A stretch of 5,547 bases of DNA, from contig CALFXN010000446.1 in assembly GCA_937957815.1 (NCBI GenBank), forward strand, positions 1-5,547. Direction: 5' to 3'. The notes under the pieces were generated by a model, which worked only from the letters and a program-made list of their open reading frames with translations, was not told where the DNA came from and searched no databases. Shown here piece by piece: positions 5,491 through 5,547 of this stretch (position 1 is its first letter; each line of letters opens with the position of its first letter). The translations under genes were made by a program, and so were the position numbers. The DNA comes from an uncultured Synergistales bacterium (GTDB lineage Bacteria > Synergistota > Synergistia > Synergistales > Aminobacteriaceae).

Positions 5491-5547
5491 CTAGTCGACG
5501 CGACACGCGATCCCGGCCGCGTGCAGGAGTTCCGCGAACCTTCCGAT
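5491..5547 (-). CDS. C-terminal end of an unidentified protein (partial at window end)
   Basis: The minus strand is open from the window edge to a TAG at 5491-5493 and encodes 18 residues, IGRFAELLHAAGIACRVD. Fifteen of the 18 codons end in G or C, and the segment reads like a final helix plus strand of a globular protein. Too little is present to assign a family. The plus strand here offers only short frames with no ribosome site. The 161-bp gap to the small ORF holds that ORF's promoter and a bulged inverted repeat. Confidence 0.5.
   Translation of the reverse strand: MGRFAELLHAAGIACRVD

Noticed and set aside
5451..5494. TACAAT on the plus strand followed by a 9-codon ATG ORF, possibly a promoter with a leader peptide.
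   Set aside because: There is no -35 match and no ribosome site, and the ATG lies 8 bp after the hexamer, at the expected transcription start. The minus strand instead carries the end of a gene adjoining this point.

Overview
The window is GC-rich, densely coding bacterial DNA with strong Shine-Dalgarno sites (AAGGAGG and GGAGGG types). It carries a gene set usual in anaerobic Gram-positive-type fermenters: a DUF819 membrane protein, a dipeptide epimerase, a PepV-type dipeptidase and a threonine aldolase. A high-GC member of Bacillota/Clostridia or a Synergistota-like lineage would fit, but no rRNA or other marker gene settles this. No mobile element, CRISPR array, tRNA or rRNA was seen.

Layout. 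Bases 1-453 (+) hold the C-terminal part of a DUF819 integral membrane protein. It is followed after 10 bp by a complete enolase-superfamily dipeptide epimerase (464-1555, +). An 11-bp GC hairpin with a short T-rich tail (1590-1626) ends that operon. It also lies just past the stop of the convergent pepV-like dipeptidase gene (1642-3030, -). A 157-bp divergent intergenic region (3031-3187) contains candidate promoters facing both ways, a 7-base C/G tract and an imperfect palindrome. It separates pepV from a threonine-aldolase-family PLP enzyme (3188-4231, +). A class I SAM-dependent methyltransferase (4275-4952, -) converges on the aldolase gene. Its 5' region carries a candidate promoter and an 18-bp perfect palindrome. 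Upstream, on the same strand, lie a 71-codon basic hypothetical ORF (5114-5329, -) with its own extended -10-like promoter and SD, and the last 18 codons of another minus-strand gene (5491-5547).

How the genes may work together. The first three genes make a plausible short route for scavenging murein-derived or other acidic dipeptides. The DUF819 protein is a candidate transporter. The epimerase interconverts L-Ala-D-Glu and L-Ala-L-Glu, and a PepV-type M20 dipeptidase can hydrolyse the all-L product. The threonine aldolase would feed glycine and acetaldehyde metabolism and has no clear link to that route beyond amino-acid catabolism. The methyltransferase substrate cannot be read from the sequence. 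Nothing here is clearly a new defence or mobile system. The most notable non-coding signals are the palindrome before the methyltransferase gene, the homopolymer tract between the divergent genes, and the small basic ORF.
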